Below are positions 36,044 through 45,155 of a stretch of 64,000 bases of DNA, piece by piece. Location of the stretch: assembly GCA_021324675.1 (NCBI GenBank), contig JAJPIR010000121.1:1-64000 (forward strand), read 5' to 3'. The stretch is from Actinomycetota bacterium. Lineage in GTDB: Bacteria > Actinomycetota > Actinomycetes > Mycobacteriales > Pseudonocardiaceae. The notes under the pieces were generated by a model. The model was given only the letters and a program-made list of their open reading frames with translations. It was not told the DNA's origin and ran no database searches. Every line of letters starts with the position of its first letter. The stretch's first letter is position 1. The position numbers were made by a program, and so were the translations under genes.

Positions 36044-36275
36044 AAAATCCTCCCAATAACCGAATAACTAACACTGCCCTGCTGTGTCTAGGCGTGAGGA
36101 CCTGTCCAGCCAGCGGCCCCAACCTCGCTACTGCCTGCGATGGTCAGCGTGCGTGAATGCCGCAAAGCCAGTTATTACCTCGGTGGAGCATCAACGCTCG
36201 GACCCCGCGCCGCCTCGGATACCTGATGGATGGCGCGGCGGTATCAACGAGGCCACGGGAGATACCCACAAAGGG
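36044..36275. other. Short gap, nothing recognised
   Basis: About 230 bp between the CBS gene's end and the HAD-ATPase start. Only overlapping shadow ORFs are present. Confidence 0.4.
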
Positions 36276-36689
36276 TCAGCCTGTCTGGGCGCTGGCCAGC
36301 AAGACGGCGAGAACATCCCGGATTGACACCAGCCCCACCACAGTATCGCCTTCGTAAACAGCAATGTGACGCACCCATGCCTCAAGCATCATGTGGCCAA
36401 CAGATGCGATACTGTCCCCAGGCTGAGCGGTGACCAGGTCGGTGGTGGCGACGTCAATGGCCTGCTGAGCGTTGAAATCCGCACCGTCAACCAAGGCGTT
36501 GACCAGGTCGCGTTCCGAAATCAATCCCACGGGACCACCGGGTATCTGGACAAACACCACGCCGATCTCATCAGCAACCAGTTGTTGGGCAACCGAGCGC
36601 AAAGACTGCCCCGGATCCACTTCGCTCAGCCCCTCGACCATAATCTTGGCAACCGGGTCAGCGCTGGTAATTTTCGTCGTCATACTCAT
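36276..36689 (-). CDS. Two-CBS domain protein (Hrp1-like)
   Basis: 137 aa consisting of one CBS pair: VAKIMVEGLSEVDPGQSL to GLISERDLV, and IDVATTDLVTAQPGDSI to VGLVSIRDVL. Size and layout match hypoxic response protein 1 (Rv2626c). The ligand is unknown; related pairs bind adenine nucleotides. MSMTTKI is preceded by GAGAGG. Two DosR-type boxes lie 100-130 bp upstream. Confidence 0.85.
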   Translation of the reverse strand: MSMTTKITSADPVAKIMVEGLSEVDPGQSLRSVAQQLVADEIGVVFVQIPGGPVGLISERDLVNALVDGADFNAQQAIDVATTDLVTAQPGDSIASVGHMMLEAWVRHIAVYEGDTVVGLVSIRDVLAVLLASAQTG

Positions 36690-36786
36690 AGTGGCCTCTC
36701 TTCGGCAAACGGATCCGCGGGTATCTGGCCGCGCTATGGCGGTCCCGAGAATCTGGTGGTCTCTAGACACCCTCGACGATGCTCCC

Positions 36787-36818
36787 CGGCCGTTGGTCCT
36801 GGCAGGGCCATTCGTCCT
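36787..36818. promoter_or_regulatory. Pair of DosR-type boxes upstream of CBS gene
   Basis: CGGCCGTTGGTCCT (9 of 14) and GGGCCATTCGTCCT (10 of 14) start 18 bp apart. Paired boxes about two helical turns apart are common at strongly DosR-regulated promoters. They lie between the CBS start and the end of the pncB pseudogene. Confidence 0.45.
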
Positions 36819-36837
36819 GCCCAAAAGGGTCACAAGG

Positions 36838-38212
36838 CTAGCGATGTACACCCCGCACAGGTGGGCCCGTTAACTCGTCGATTTCCAGCCGCGCCCGTAC
36901 TTGTTCACTCAGCGCACAAAAGCAGCCGGACGCGACGGGATGCCGCTTCTCGGGGTCATGGATCACCCAAAGCGCCTCAGGAAGCCCAGCAATGTCGCTA
37001 TGGAAGCGGTTCCGGGCCACCGCCACCGCGGCCGCCGCAGATCTCCGCGGCTCGCAGCGGTGGCCTGCCTGCAGCACCGGTCCCCGGAGCGGCTCGGTGC
37101 CCGCAGGCGGTTGCTCGCCGCGCAGGCCAGGATGTCGCTACACCCACGGCTGCGAAAGACCTGCTTGGCGCCCGGCAAGGTGGCCTTACCTGCCGACAGC
37201 TTCATCACCGGGCGGCCAGCGTAGTCGACAAGCTTGTAGGCCGCGTCAAGGTAAGGCGCGTCAGCGGCAGTGCCAACCTTGCTGCCCACGGCCAAGGTAA
37301 CGATCGGGGCACCCGCGGCGACGAGGTCGGCGATGCGGTACTCGTCTAGCCCACCGCTGGCGACGATACGTGCCCGGCGCAGGCCCGCGTCGTCGAGAAT
37401 CTGGCGGCCCCGCCTGACGAGTTCAGCCAGGTCGCCGCTGTCGAGCCGGACACCGATGTCGCGGTCGGCGGGTAAGCCATGCAGGACATCAACTGCCCGG
37501 TGCACGCCTTGCTCAGTGTCGTAAATGTCCACCAGCAGAGTTACCCGACCGTGGGTAGTCCGGGCGAAAGTCGCGAAGGCGGCAGCCTCAGAAGGACACG
37601 CCTCCACCAAGGAGTGCGCCATGGTCCCGGTAGCGCGCAGCCCATACCCGTGGGCGGCAGCGACATTGCTCGTGGCCGCGAAGCCGACGATGGACCCAGC
37701 CCTGGCGGCGTGCATCCCAGCCTCGACGCCGTGAGCGCGGCGCAGCGAGAAGTCCACCACCGGCCGGCCGCGGGCAGCAAGCACACAGCGGCAGCTTTGG
37801 ACGCCAGCGTCGTTTAATGACTGATCTGGTTGACCACCCAGGTCTCCACGAGCTGGGCCTGCGGAAGCGCGGCGCAGTCACTTCCACCAGCGGCTCACCC
37901 GCCAGCACGACTCGGCCTTCGGGCACCACCCAGACATCGCCGGTAAACCGCAAACCCCGCAGCCTGGCCAAGTCGGTAACCGGGCAACCCAAGACGGCTG
38001 CAAAAACCGCCAAGTCCTCCTCGTGGCACGTGGAAGCGTTCCAAGAAATCCAGCACGTCGGCCAGCCCGGCGGCGACAAGAAAACCCCACTGCTTGGGCA
38101 GCTTCCGAGTAAACAAACTGAAAGTCGCCGGCTCGGTCAGGCCCTCACGGAGATAGGCCAACGCCATCGTGACCTCATAAAAGTCCGTGACGGTAGCCGC
38201 TTCACGATCCAT
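36838..38212 (-). pseudogene. pncB: Nicotinate phosphoribosyltransferase, at least four frameshifts
   Basis: Conserved pieces run in order through three frames: TDFYEVTMALAYLREG (start, from 38212), EEDLAVFAAVLGCPVTDLA, LPQAQLVETWVVNQISH followed by TAA where a Gln codon is expected, then GRPVVDFSLRRAHGVEAGMH to DSGDLAELVRRGRQI and ASGGLDEYRIADLV, and finally FHSDIAGLPEALWVIHDPEK. Frame changes are near 38035, 37860, 37795 and 37130. The intact enzyme makes nicotinate mononucleotide for NAD salvage; pncB2 (Rv0573c) is a DosR-regulon gene in M. tuberculosis. The number of lesions points to real decay. Confidence 0.85.
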
Positions 38213-38302
38213 CACCAACAGCCCGCCGCTCGGGTTCGACCCATATCCCCACCCTCGTCACTGCCGCACAACTCAGGCCAGGGCCGACAAGACTCTCGAC
38301 GT

Positions 38303-38350
38303 AGGCGAAAAGTCCCGCACTGGCCCCGGCAAATGCGGGACTTTTGCCTC
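38303..38350. promoter_or_regulatory. Perfect 12-bp inverted repeat with two DosR-like boxes
   Basis: AAAAGTCCCGCA and TGCGGGACTTTT are perfect inverted copies separated by 14 bases, between the divergent pncB and PPOX genes. Each arm holds a DosR half (GGGACT). The right box GGGACTTTTGCCTC matches 11 of 14, and the left matches 10 of 14. A terminator between divergent promoters makes little sense, so an operator is preferred. Confidence 0.55.
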
Positions 38351-38446
38351 CATTGCCGGTGGATGCGCCGGATTAGCGTGGGCTACTAACACGCGTCAAG
38401 CGCCGGTCGGCACGTCGTCTGGCGCGGCGTGGAAAGGGTGTTCCAG

Positions 38447-38854
38447 ATGCCTCACATGTCTGAGTCACACGCACTCGAGCCCGCCCAGTGTTTTCGGCTG
38501 TTGCGGACAGTGTCGGTAGGGCGGCTAGCCTTTACTGATCACTCCCTGCCCGTGATCCATCCGGTGAATTTCACCGTCGACGGCAAGGATGTGATCATCC
38601 GCACCTCTGGGGGCGGGAAACTTGCCGCTGCTGTCAACGGCTTGATGGTGGCCTTTGAAGCCGATGAGGTTGATACCGCCACGCACAGCGGGTGGAGCGT
38701 TGTCGTGCTGGGCCATGCCTCGCTCGTGCGCGACATCGACCGGCTGGTTGCGCTCGCCCATCCTGACACCCGGCCGTGGGTCCGGGGTCGCAGTGACCAT
38801 GTCATCAGCATCAAGGTCGAACGGATCACCGGTCGCCGGCTATGCCCACTGTGA
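38447..38854 (+). CDS. PPOX-fold flavin-binding protein (paralogue 3)
   Basis: 135 aa PPOX protein: LEPAQCFRLLRTVSVGRLAF, HPVNFTVDGKDVIIRTSGGG, KLAAAVNGLMVAFEADEVD, GWSVVVLGHASLV and VERITGRRLCPL. The layout matches the other paralogues. GGAAAGGG eight bases before the ATG of MPHMSES sets the start; the track's GTG is six codons upstream. The double DosR-like palindrome lies about 100 bp upstream. Confidence 0.85.
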   Translation: MPHMSESHALEPAQCFRLLRTVSVGRLAFTDHSLPVIHPVNFTVDGKDVIIRTSGGGKLAAAVNGLMVAFEADEVDTATHSGWSVVVLGHASLVRDIDRLVALAHPDTRPWVRGRSDHVISIKVERITGRRLCPL

Positions 38855-38868
38855 AGGAGCGCCAGCGG

Positions 38869-39000
38869 CTACCCGCGGTAGGTGAGAAAGTCGATGGCAG
38901 CTTCCAAGGTGGACAGTTGGTCGTAGTTGTCTTCCTCGAAGCGGTGGCCGGTACGGTCTGACAGCCGTTCGACCAAGGCAAAATGATCGAATTCAGGGTG
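38869..39000 (-). pseudogene. Acyl carrier protein C-terminal fragment
   Basis: [20 protein letters not shown], then LSTLEAAIDFLTYRG, is the C-terminal half of an acyl-carrier-protein-like domain (region after the phosphopantetheine Ser). The expected DSL motif is replaced by unrelated sequence (HPEFDHFAL), and the N-terminal helix is missing. It is cut at about 39000, where a piece of nadD begins on the other strand. Confidence 0.55.
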
Positions 39001-39009
39001 AATTCCTCT

Positions 39010-39351
39010 ACGAGGTTTTCTTCGGGGCGGACCTTTATCACCGGCGCCGATGCTCTCGCGCAAATCCTGTCGTGGAAACGGGCTGATGAACTATTTGAGC
39101 TAGCGCACCTGGTGGAGGCGACTCGCCCTGGATTCCACCTCGGGGATGAGCACCTGTCTGGTCGAGCGGTGAGCCTGGTGGAGGTACCCGCTATGGCGAT
39201 CTCCTCGACGGACTGTCGTGAGCGCGTCGCACGAAGGCTGCCGGTGTGGTATCTGGTGCCCGATGGAGTCGTCCAATACATCAAAAAGTGGAACCTTTAC
39301 CGTGAAACAGAGCTTGGTCGGGCGCATCACGTCGCTGACGGCGGTGGGTAG
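39010..39351 (+). pseudogene. nadD: NadD C-terminal fragment
   Basis: [20 protein letters not shown], then the C-terminal signature [17 protein letters not shown] and [15 protein letters not shown], are diagnostic for nicotinate-mononucleotide adenylyltransferase. The N-terminal GGTFDPxHxGH nucleotide-binding part is missing, replaced by the ACP fragment on the other strand. The enzyme is therefore not functional. It is probably debris from a rearrangement, not the cell's only NadD. Confidence 0.8.
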
Positions 39352-39531
39352 ACCAGGAGGCTACCGAATTGCCGACATAATTGAAGACCAGAACTTCGAT
39401 CGCTGTTAGCCGTTGCCGAAGGTCCCGGGTGCCAGGGTCCGATGGCCTCTGTAGGAGATGGGATCAGCGCACTACCGTCCAAGCAAGTACCTGTCGCCAG
39501 CACCGATAATGGCTTGTTTTGGGAGGCGAAG

Positions 39532-41460
39532 GTGTCGCGTACAGTGAAATCGGGTCCGCCTCCAGATCCGTTGCCGAAGGCGCCACCACCGCAGCCGCTG
39601 CGGTGGCAGGAGTGGTTGGTGCTGGTGCTTAGCATCCTTGTCATCGCCGTACTGATCATCTTGACAAGTTTGTGGTCGAGGTCGGCAACTCCGTTGTCCT
39701 ACACCGATTTCTTGGCCAAGGTGGACGGTGATCAGGTGGTGTCGGTGACGATTGATGATCGTGGATCGGTGTTCGGGACATTTCGCGATAAAAGCACTTT
39801 CACCAGTCAAATTCCGACAGCGCTGAACAACGCAGGACTTGAATCCCGGCTGGCGGCCAAGAACGTGCGGATCACCGCGGAGAAATCGTCGACTGACTGG
39901 GGTGGCGCGCTGCTGGTCTTCCTGCCGGTGCTGTTATTGATCGGCTTTTTCTTGTGGTCGGGGCGGCAGGCTCAGCGTTCGTTGGGCGGAGGTGTCTTGG
40001 GGTTCGGCAGGTCGAAAACCAAAATCATCGAGGAGCAACGGCCGACGACGCGGTTCGCCGATGTTGCCGGCTATGAGGGCGTGAAGCAGGAAGTCAGCGA
40101 GATCGTGGACTTCCTGCGCGATCCGGCTAAATACGCTGCAGCCGGCGCCAAGGGGCCACGCGGGGTGATCATGGTGGGGCCGCCGGGTACCGGCAAGACG
40201 CTGCTCGGGCGGGCGGTAGCCGGTGAGGCCAGTGTGCCCTTTTTGTCCGTGACCGGCTCAACCTTTGTCGAGATGTTCGTCGGAGTCGGTGCCTCTCGGG
40301 TCCGTGACCTGTTCAACCAAGCGCGCCAGCGGGCGCCGGCGATCATCTTCATCGACGAGATCGATGCGGTGGGCAGCAGGCGTGGCATGAGTGGCGTTGG
40401 CGGACACGAAGAGCGTGAGCAGACACTTAACCAGCTGCTGGCCGAGATGGACGGCTTTGACCAAAGCAGCGGCGTCGTGGTGCTCGCCGCCACGAACAGG
40501 CCCGAAACACTCGACCCGGCGTTGCTGCGACCAGGCCGGTTCGACCGTCAGGTCACGGTGCCGTTGCCCAACCAGAGCGAACGCGCCGCGATCCTTGCCG
40601 TGCACGCCGTAGGCAAGCACCTGGGCGCTGATGTGAACCTGGAGCGCATCGCCCGGGCGACCCCTGGTTTCTCCGGGGCCGACCTGGCCAACCTGCTCAA
40701 CGAGGCGGCGATCTTTGCCATCCGCGCGCACCGAACCGTTATCACCCCTTGCGACCTGGGGGCGGCGCGCGACCGGGTCCTGCTGGGCCGGCGCGAAACG
40801 TCCAATGCGCTACTCCCTGAAGAGCGGCATGCCGTCGCGGTGCACGAGTCCGGGCACGCGCTACTGGCCGCGCTGTGCGATCACGCCGATCCGGTAGAGA
40901 AGGTGACCATCCTGCCGGCCGGCGTGGCACTGGGCGCAACTGAGCAGCTTCCCGAAGCCGAACGGCATCTCTACAGCGAAAGCTACCTCACCGACCAACT
41001 CACCGTTCGCCTCGGTGGCCGGGCGGCAGAACTGATCGTCTTTGGCGAGGGCTCGACCGGTGCGGCCAATGACCTGGTCAGCGCCACCCAACTGGCGACC
41101 AAAATGGTTAGCGAGTTTGGCCTGTCCCCGGTGCTCGGTCCGGTGGGCTACCAGCCGGCCCAATCACCATTCCTTCCCGGTGCGATCAGCCAGATCCCTC
41201 AAGGGCCGTACTCCGAACAGACCCAGCGCCAGATCGACCAAGAAGTCGCGCGGCTGCTCGGCGAGGCCGAAGATCGCGCGGTCGCTGTGCTCAAACGCCA
41301 CCGTGCCGCCCTCGACCGCTTAGCCAGCGTGCTGATGGACCAGGAAACCGTCGACGGTAGTGCCGTATTGAACAGCTTGCGCGACGAGCAACCACCACCG
41401 GACACGGACAGGGGCGGTGACTTGATGCCCGTTGTATCCCTTACGAGAGGTGAGCAGTGA
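39532..41460 (+). CDS. ftsH: FtsH-type AAA+ membrane protease
   Basis: 642 aa: N-terminal helix (about 30-50), periplasmic loop, second helix (about 120-140), then the AAA module with Walker A GPPGTGKT, Walker [14 protein letters not shown] and the second region of homology [20 protein letters not shown]. The zinc protease motif is HESGH, with the third ligand Asp expected in [10 protein letters not shown]. It degrades membrane and short-lived cytoplasmic proteins. The GTG start (VSRTVKSG) has GGGAGG six bases upstream; the track's ATG 30 codons earlier has none. It is shorter at the C terminus than housekeeping FtsH, suggesting an accessory copy of the island. Confidence 0.92.
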   Translation: MSRTVKSGPPPDPLPKAPPPQPLRWQEWLVLVLSILVIAVLIILTSLWSRSATPLSYTDFLAKVDGDQVVSVTIDDRGSVFGTFRDKSTFTSQIPTALNNAGLESRLAAKNVRITAEKSSTDWGGALLVFLPVLLLIGFFLWSGRQAQRSLGGGVLGFGRSKTKIIEEQRPTTRFADVAGYEGVKQEVSEIVDFLRDPAKYAAAGAKGPRGVIMVGPPGTGKTLLGRAVAGEASVPFLSVTGSTFVEMFVGVGASRVRDLFNQARQRAPAIIFIDEIDAVGSRRGMSGVGGHEEREQTLNQLLAEMDGFDQSSGVVVLAATNRPETLDPALLRPGRFDRQVTVPLPNQSERAAILAVHAVGKHLGADVNLERIARATPGFSGADLANLLNEAAIFAIRAHRTVITPCDLGAARDRVLLGRRETSNALLPEERHAVAVHESGHALLAALCDHADPVEKVTILPAGVALGATEQLPEAERHLYSESYLTDQLTVRLGGRAAELIVFGEGSTGAANDLVSATQLATKMVSEFGLSPVLGPVGYQPAQSPFLPGAISQIPQGPYSEQTQRQIDQEVARLLGEAEDRAVAVLKRHRAALDRLASVLMDQETVDGSAVLNSLRDEQPPPDTDRGGDLMPVVSLTRGEQ

Positions 41461-41559
41461 CGTCTTGCCTGGGATGACCGTCTGTTATGCCGTCTTCGCG
41501 ATTGCTCTGCGAGGTCGAATGAGCCACCTAATGAAGCCGTATTATGAAAGGAGCAGGAA

Positions 41560-41976
41560 ATGGAACTGTCATTGTTTTTGGCCCGAGCTTGGGGGCTGTT
41601 TTCTGTTATCACCTCTGCAGGGTTGCTGCTCAATAAAGGGAGTTTCATCAGCATGATGGAACACCTTCAAACAGATAGCGTTGGTATGCTCCTTGCGGGC
41701 GTTATCGCACTTGGCATCGGAACCGCCCAAGTAGCGGGATTCAACTGCTGGACAGCCGACTACCGAGGCTTGATTACCTTGTTCGGATGGGTGTCATTGC
41801 TAAAGGGAGCTGTGATCATCTTCGTGCCCGGTTACATGGCACGATTCGCCCTAGCGTTTACCAAGGAGACCTGGTATACAGCTTCTCTGGTAGTTTTCTT
41901 TATCATGGGGGCATACTTGTGTTACGCGGGCTTTGCAAGACGAGGAGCCACCGAAGATCTGCCCGTACACCGTTAA
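41560..41976 (+). CDS. Four-helix hypothetical membrane protein
   Basis: 138 aa with four hydrophobic segments (about 5-24, 42-62, 70-90 and 104-124) and a short basic C terminus (FARRGATEDLPVHR). GGAGCAGGAA precedes the ATG. No family is recognised with confidence. It lies 100 bp after ftsH on the same strand. Base composition is somewhat less G/C-rich than its neighbours. Confidence 0.7.
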   Translation: MELSLFLARAWGLFSVITSAGLLLNKGSFISMMEHLQTDSVGMLLAGVIALGIGTAQVAGFNCWTADYRGLITLFGWVSLLKGAVIIFVPGYMARFALAFTKETWYTASLVVFFIMGAYLCYAGFARRGATEDLPVHR

Positions 41977-42006
41977 GTTTCTTCTTCTAAGGCAACGGAG
42001 CCAGCG

Positions 42007-42488
42007 ATGAACGAGCGAGCAGCAACATCTCCGGAGTCGCAAAGCGCTGTGAAGTTGTTGCGCGAGGCAGCCGAGACGCTGCGGCAGGCAGCCCGGGACG
42101 CGACGCCAGGACGATGGCGATGGGGTGATCCAGACGGAGGCGGTGGTGGGTTGGAACAGTACCGCTCAACTGTGCAACACCTTCCGATGTCTACCCCGCT
42201 TACCGCTATCAGGCGACAGAGGCCGTCGGTGAACCGGTGCATCCTCGGCTGCGGGATCCCCTAGAGGTTTTCGAGGACGCGCTGCAGCACACCGCTCCGC
42301 GCGTGTCAGCCAGCGGCCGCTGGGCCGCGCTGATCAGCCCGCTGCTTGCTGAGCCCTTCGCTACGTTGCTGCACTCACTGGCACAGCGTCTGGAGGAAAC
42401 GATCGAAGCTGGCGGCTCAGCAGATGCCGAGCCCTACCGATCGGCGGTCGCTGCCGCGAAGATCATCGTCGAAGCGACGGCACATTAG
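42007..42488 (+). pseudogene. Actinobacterial hypothetical protein, frameshifted
   Basis: The N-terminal part (SAVKLLREAAETLRQAARDATPGRW) is in the first frame, and the C-terminal part (ASGRWAALISPLLAEPFATLL, AVAAAKIIVEATAH) is in another from 42237. Together they look like one small actinomycete protein of the type beginning LLRRAAxxLRxxAxAATPGPW and ending in a helical LAEPLAxWL region. The join is between about 42160 and 42260. Function unknown. Confidence 0.55.
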
Positions 42489-42845
42489 ATCAAGCGACAG
42501 ATGGGCAAGCTAATTGATGGAACCTGACCCGCAACGGCACGTGGCGCGGTAGTTGCGCGCCACGTTGGTGATGTCCACGCAAGATCGCATTCGTATTCCT
42601 TCAACGACAGATTTGCTGCTGTCGCCTAATCGTGCCGTGAACTCGGCGCCGGCCACCTGGTCAAAACACAAAACGTGAGACTTCCACAGAATTGGCTGAC
42701 AGGCCGTTGGTATAGACGCCAGCTCACGCGACGCAAGTCACGGGCAGTGGGGAATTCAGCCGGGGGGCATTGGTGGCCTGCGGTGGTAAAGGGTGGGGAC
42801 CTTCGCCTCTGTGGTGGGGGTTGTTGGAAGTGCCATCGTGGTCGT
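42489..42845. other. Gap: about 357 bp before the esterase
   Basis: The track extends the esterase ORF to 42675, but that extension shows no conserved sequence. No box, hairpin or other gene was seen. Confidence 0.4.
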
Positions 42846-44345
42846 ATGGATACAGTCGTGAAGATCTGGCAGGGTGAGCTTTGCGGCAGCGTTGCTGATG
42901 GTGTTTACACGTTTTTGGGAGTTCCCTACGCGGCGCCGCCGTTTGGTGCGAATCGGCTCTTGCCGCCCCAGCCCGTTGAATCGTGGGATGGTGTGCGGGA
43001 TGCGACCAGGTTCGGGGCAGAGCCACCTCAGGTGTCGCCCCCGTGGTCTGTCCTGGGTCGCGCCGGGACCGGTGAGGATTGTTTGAACCTCAATATATGG
43101 ACGCCTGACCTGGCGGCCGGGTTGCCGGTGATGGTCTGGGTTCCGGGTGGCATGTTCGAGATCGGATCCAAGGCGTTGTACAACGGCAGTCATTTTGCCT
43201 GTGATGGGGTCGTCTGCGTGGTGATCAGCTACCGTGTCGGGGCCGAGGGATTCCTTTACTTGGCTGACGGGTACGCCAATCTGGGCCTGTTGGATCAGGT
43301 TGCGGCCCTGGAGTGGGTACGAGACAACATCACCGCTTTCGGTGGTGATCCCGCCAACGTGACCATCTTTGGTGAGTCGGCCGGTGCGATGAGCGTGGGC
43401 ACCCTGCTGTCGATGCCTCGCGCCGAGGGGCTGTTCCGGCGCGCGATCGCGCAAAGCGGGGCCGCTCACCAGGTGCTAACGGCTGAGGCCGCGCAGCGGA
43501 TCGGTCGGTATCTGGCCGAGAAACTGGGTGTTGCGCCAACTCAAAAGGCGATCGCCGCGGTCCCCGTCGAGCAACTCCTGGCGGCACAGGCGGAGCTGAA
43601 GGAAGAGTTGCTTACTCATCCGGACCCGCAGCGCTGGGGCCAAGAAGTGGTGACTAGCACGCTGCCGTGGCAGCCGGTCATCGACGGCCAGGTCATTCCC
43701 GGTCCCCCGATCAACCGGATCGCCGCCGGCGCCAGCGCGCAGGCCGATGTCATCGTCGGCACCAACACCGATGACTGGCGGCTGTTTTCCGTCTTCAGCG
43801 GCGCGATCGATCAGATCAGCAAGCAGGTCCTGACCGGGCCCGTCGGCGTTTACGGGCATCGGGCGCTGGCTGCCTACGGGTTACCGCTCGAGACGGCACT
43901 GGCCGCATATCGGGCCGCTTACCCGGACGCAACCGCTGGCGACCTGCTCACGGCGGTGCAGACCGACTGGTGGGTGCGCATTCCTGCTATCCGCCTGGCC
44001 GACGCCCACGTAAACGCCACCTCGGGCACCTACATGTATGAGTTCGCCTGGTCCTCACCGCAATTCAACGGACGCCTTGGTGCGGTCCACGCGCTGGAGA
44101 TTCCCTTCATCTTCGACACCCTCGATAAAGACCTCCCGCTGCTCGGTCCGCTGCTGGGACCAAACCCGCCCCAGCAACTCGCCGACACCATGCACGCCGC
44201 GTGGGTCGGCTTTGCCACCAACGGTGACCCTGGCTGGCCGACATACGATCTGGGTCGCAGAGCCACCATGCGCTTCAACACGACCTCGCAGGTCGTTGAC
44301 GATCCCCGAGCCTGGGAACGGGTCCTATGGGAAGGCATCCGTTAG
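42846..44345 (+). CDS. Type-B carboxylesterase
   Basis: 499-residue alpha/beta hydrolase of the carboxylesterase/lipase B group. Features are FLGVPYAAPPFG near the N terminus, EDCLNLNIWTP, the oxyanion loop VWVPGGMFEIGS (the usual HGG is PGG here), the nucleophile elbow FGESAGAMS, and the catalytic His in GAVHALEIPFIF. No signal peptide, so cytosolic. The start is the ATG of MDTVVKIWQG, where family similarity begins; the ribosome site is weak. It overlaps the SRPBCC gene by 19 bp. The HGG to PGG change may affect activity. Confidence 0.85.
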   Translation: MDTVVKIWQGELCGSVADGVYTFLGVPYAAPPFGANRLLPPQPVESWDGVRDATRFGAEPPQVSPPWSVLGRAGTGEDCLNLNIWTPDLAAGLPVMVWVPGGMFEIGSKALYNGSHFACDGVVCVVISYRVGAEGFLYLADGYANLGLLDQVAALEWVRDNITAFGGDPANVTIFGESAGAMSVGTLLSMPRAEGLFRRAIAQSGAAHQVLTAEAAQRIGRYLAEKLGVAPTQKAIAAVPVEQLLAAQAELKEELLTHPDPQRWGQEVVTSTLPWQPVIDGQVIPGPPINRIAAGASAQADVIVGTNTDDWRLFSVFSGAIDQISKQVLTGPVGVYGHRALAAYGLPLETALAAYRAAYPDATAGDLLTAVQTDWWVRIPAIRLADAHVNATSGTYMYEFAWSSPQFNGRLGAVHALEIPFIFDTLDKDLPLLGPLLGPNPPQQLADTMHAAWVGFATNGDPGWPTYDLGRRATMRFNTTSQVVDDPRAWERVLWEGIR

Positions 44346-45046
44346 CGTTGCCGGCACGATCCTGGAACCCGCCAATCGCGCTCGCCGCGGTTGTCAGCGT
44401 CGTAGCTGGTTACGCGTTGGGCATCCGGCCTCGCATGCTTCGCTGGGGCGCAACCGACGAAGAGGTGCAGCGGCCGTACCCCGGCGCTGATCTTGTGCCC
44501 GCTGGCAAGCGGGGCGCCACGATGGCGGCGACGATCAATGCGTCGCCTTGGGTGCTATGGCCGTGGCTAGTTCAGATGGGTTGCAATCGTGCCGGTTGGT
44601 ACAGCTGGGACCGTCTCGACAACGGTGGCGTTCCCAGCGCCCGGCGGATCCACCCCGAGTGGCAGCACATCGCGGTGGGCGACCGCCTGGACGCGATTCC
44701 CAGTGGAAATGCCTGGTTCGAGGTTGCGGCGTTGGAACCGGGGACCTTTCTGGCTTTGCGGGCATCATTTGACTTGTACGGGCACCCGTTCGACCCGAAT
44801 GGCTCGTGGCCGCGTTATTACACCGATTCCGTCTGGTGCTTCCTGTTGCAGGAGCTACCCGGTAAGCGCACGCGACTCGTGGTCAGCGGCTACGCGGCCG
44901 CACGCCCGAGGTCGTTGCAGGCGATCCTCAATTTTGTTTTTTGGGAACCAGCGCACTGGATCATGCAGACCCGGCAGTTCACGAACCTCCAGCGGCGCAC
45001 CGAGGCCGGACAGCTCCCAAACCGTTTTCCTCATGATCTTCCCTAG
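44327..45046 (+). CDS. SRPBCC-fold protein
   Basis: 239 aa. The N-terminal hydrophobic stretch (about 14-32) may be a membrane anchor. A START/SRPBCC-like region follows: VQRPYPGADLVP, ATMAATINASPWVLWPWLVQMG, RAGWYSWDRLDN, RIHPEWQHIAVGD, and the C-terminal FWEPAHWIMQTRQFTNL. This is a common actinomycete family with no assigned ligand. Its start lies inside the end of the esterase gene, so translation is probably coupled. Confidence 0.75.
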   Translation: MGRHPLALPARSWNPPIALAAVVSVVAGYALGIRPRMLRWGATDEEVQRPYPGADLVPAGKRGATMAATINASPWVLWPWLVQMGCNRAGWYSWDRLDNGGVPSARRIHPEWQHIAVGDRLDAIPSGNAWFEVAALEPGTFLALRASFDLYGHPFDPNGSWPRYYTDSVWCFLLQELPGKRTRLVVSGYAAARPRSLQAILNFVFWEPAHWIMQTRQFTNLQRRTEAGQLPNRFPHDLP

Positions 45047-45155
45047 CGCCACGAGCTGCACCGATAACGTTACTGGTAAATCCCTTCGCTTACACTGGCC
45101 CGCGTGACGCCCGCCAGCGCGGTGAAATGGCAGTCAGGCTCAGTCCTGAGAGAGG

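Noticed and set aside
38303-38350. Intrinsic terminator
   Set aside because: The hairpin is terminator-like, but both flanking genes are transcribed away from it, so an operator fits better.
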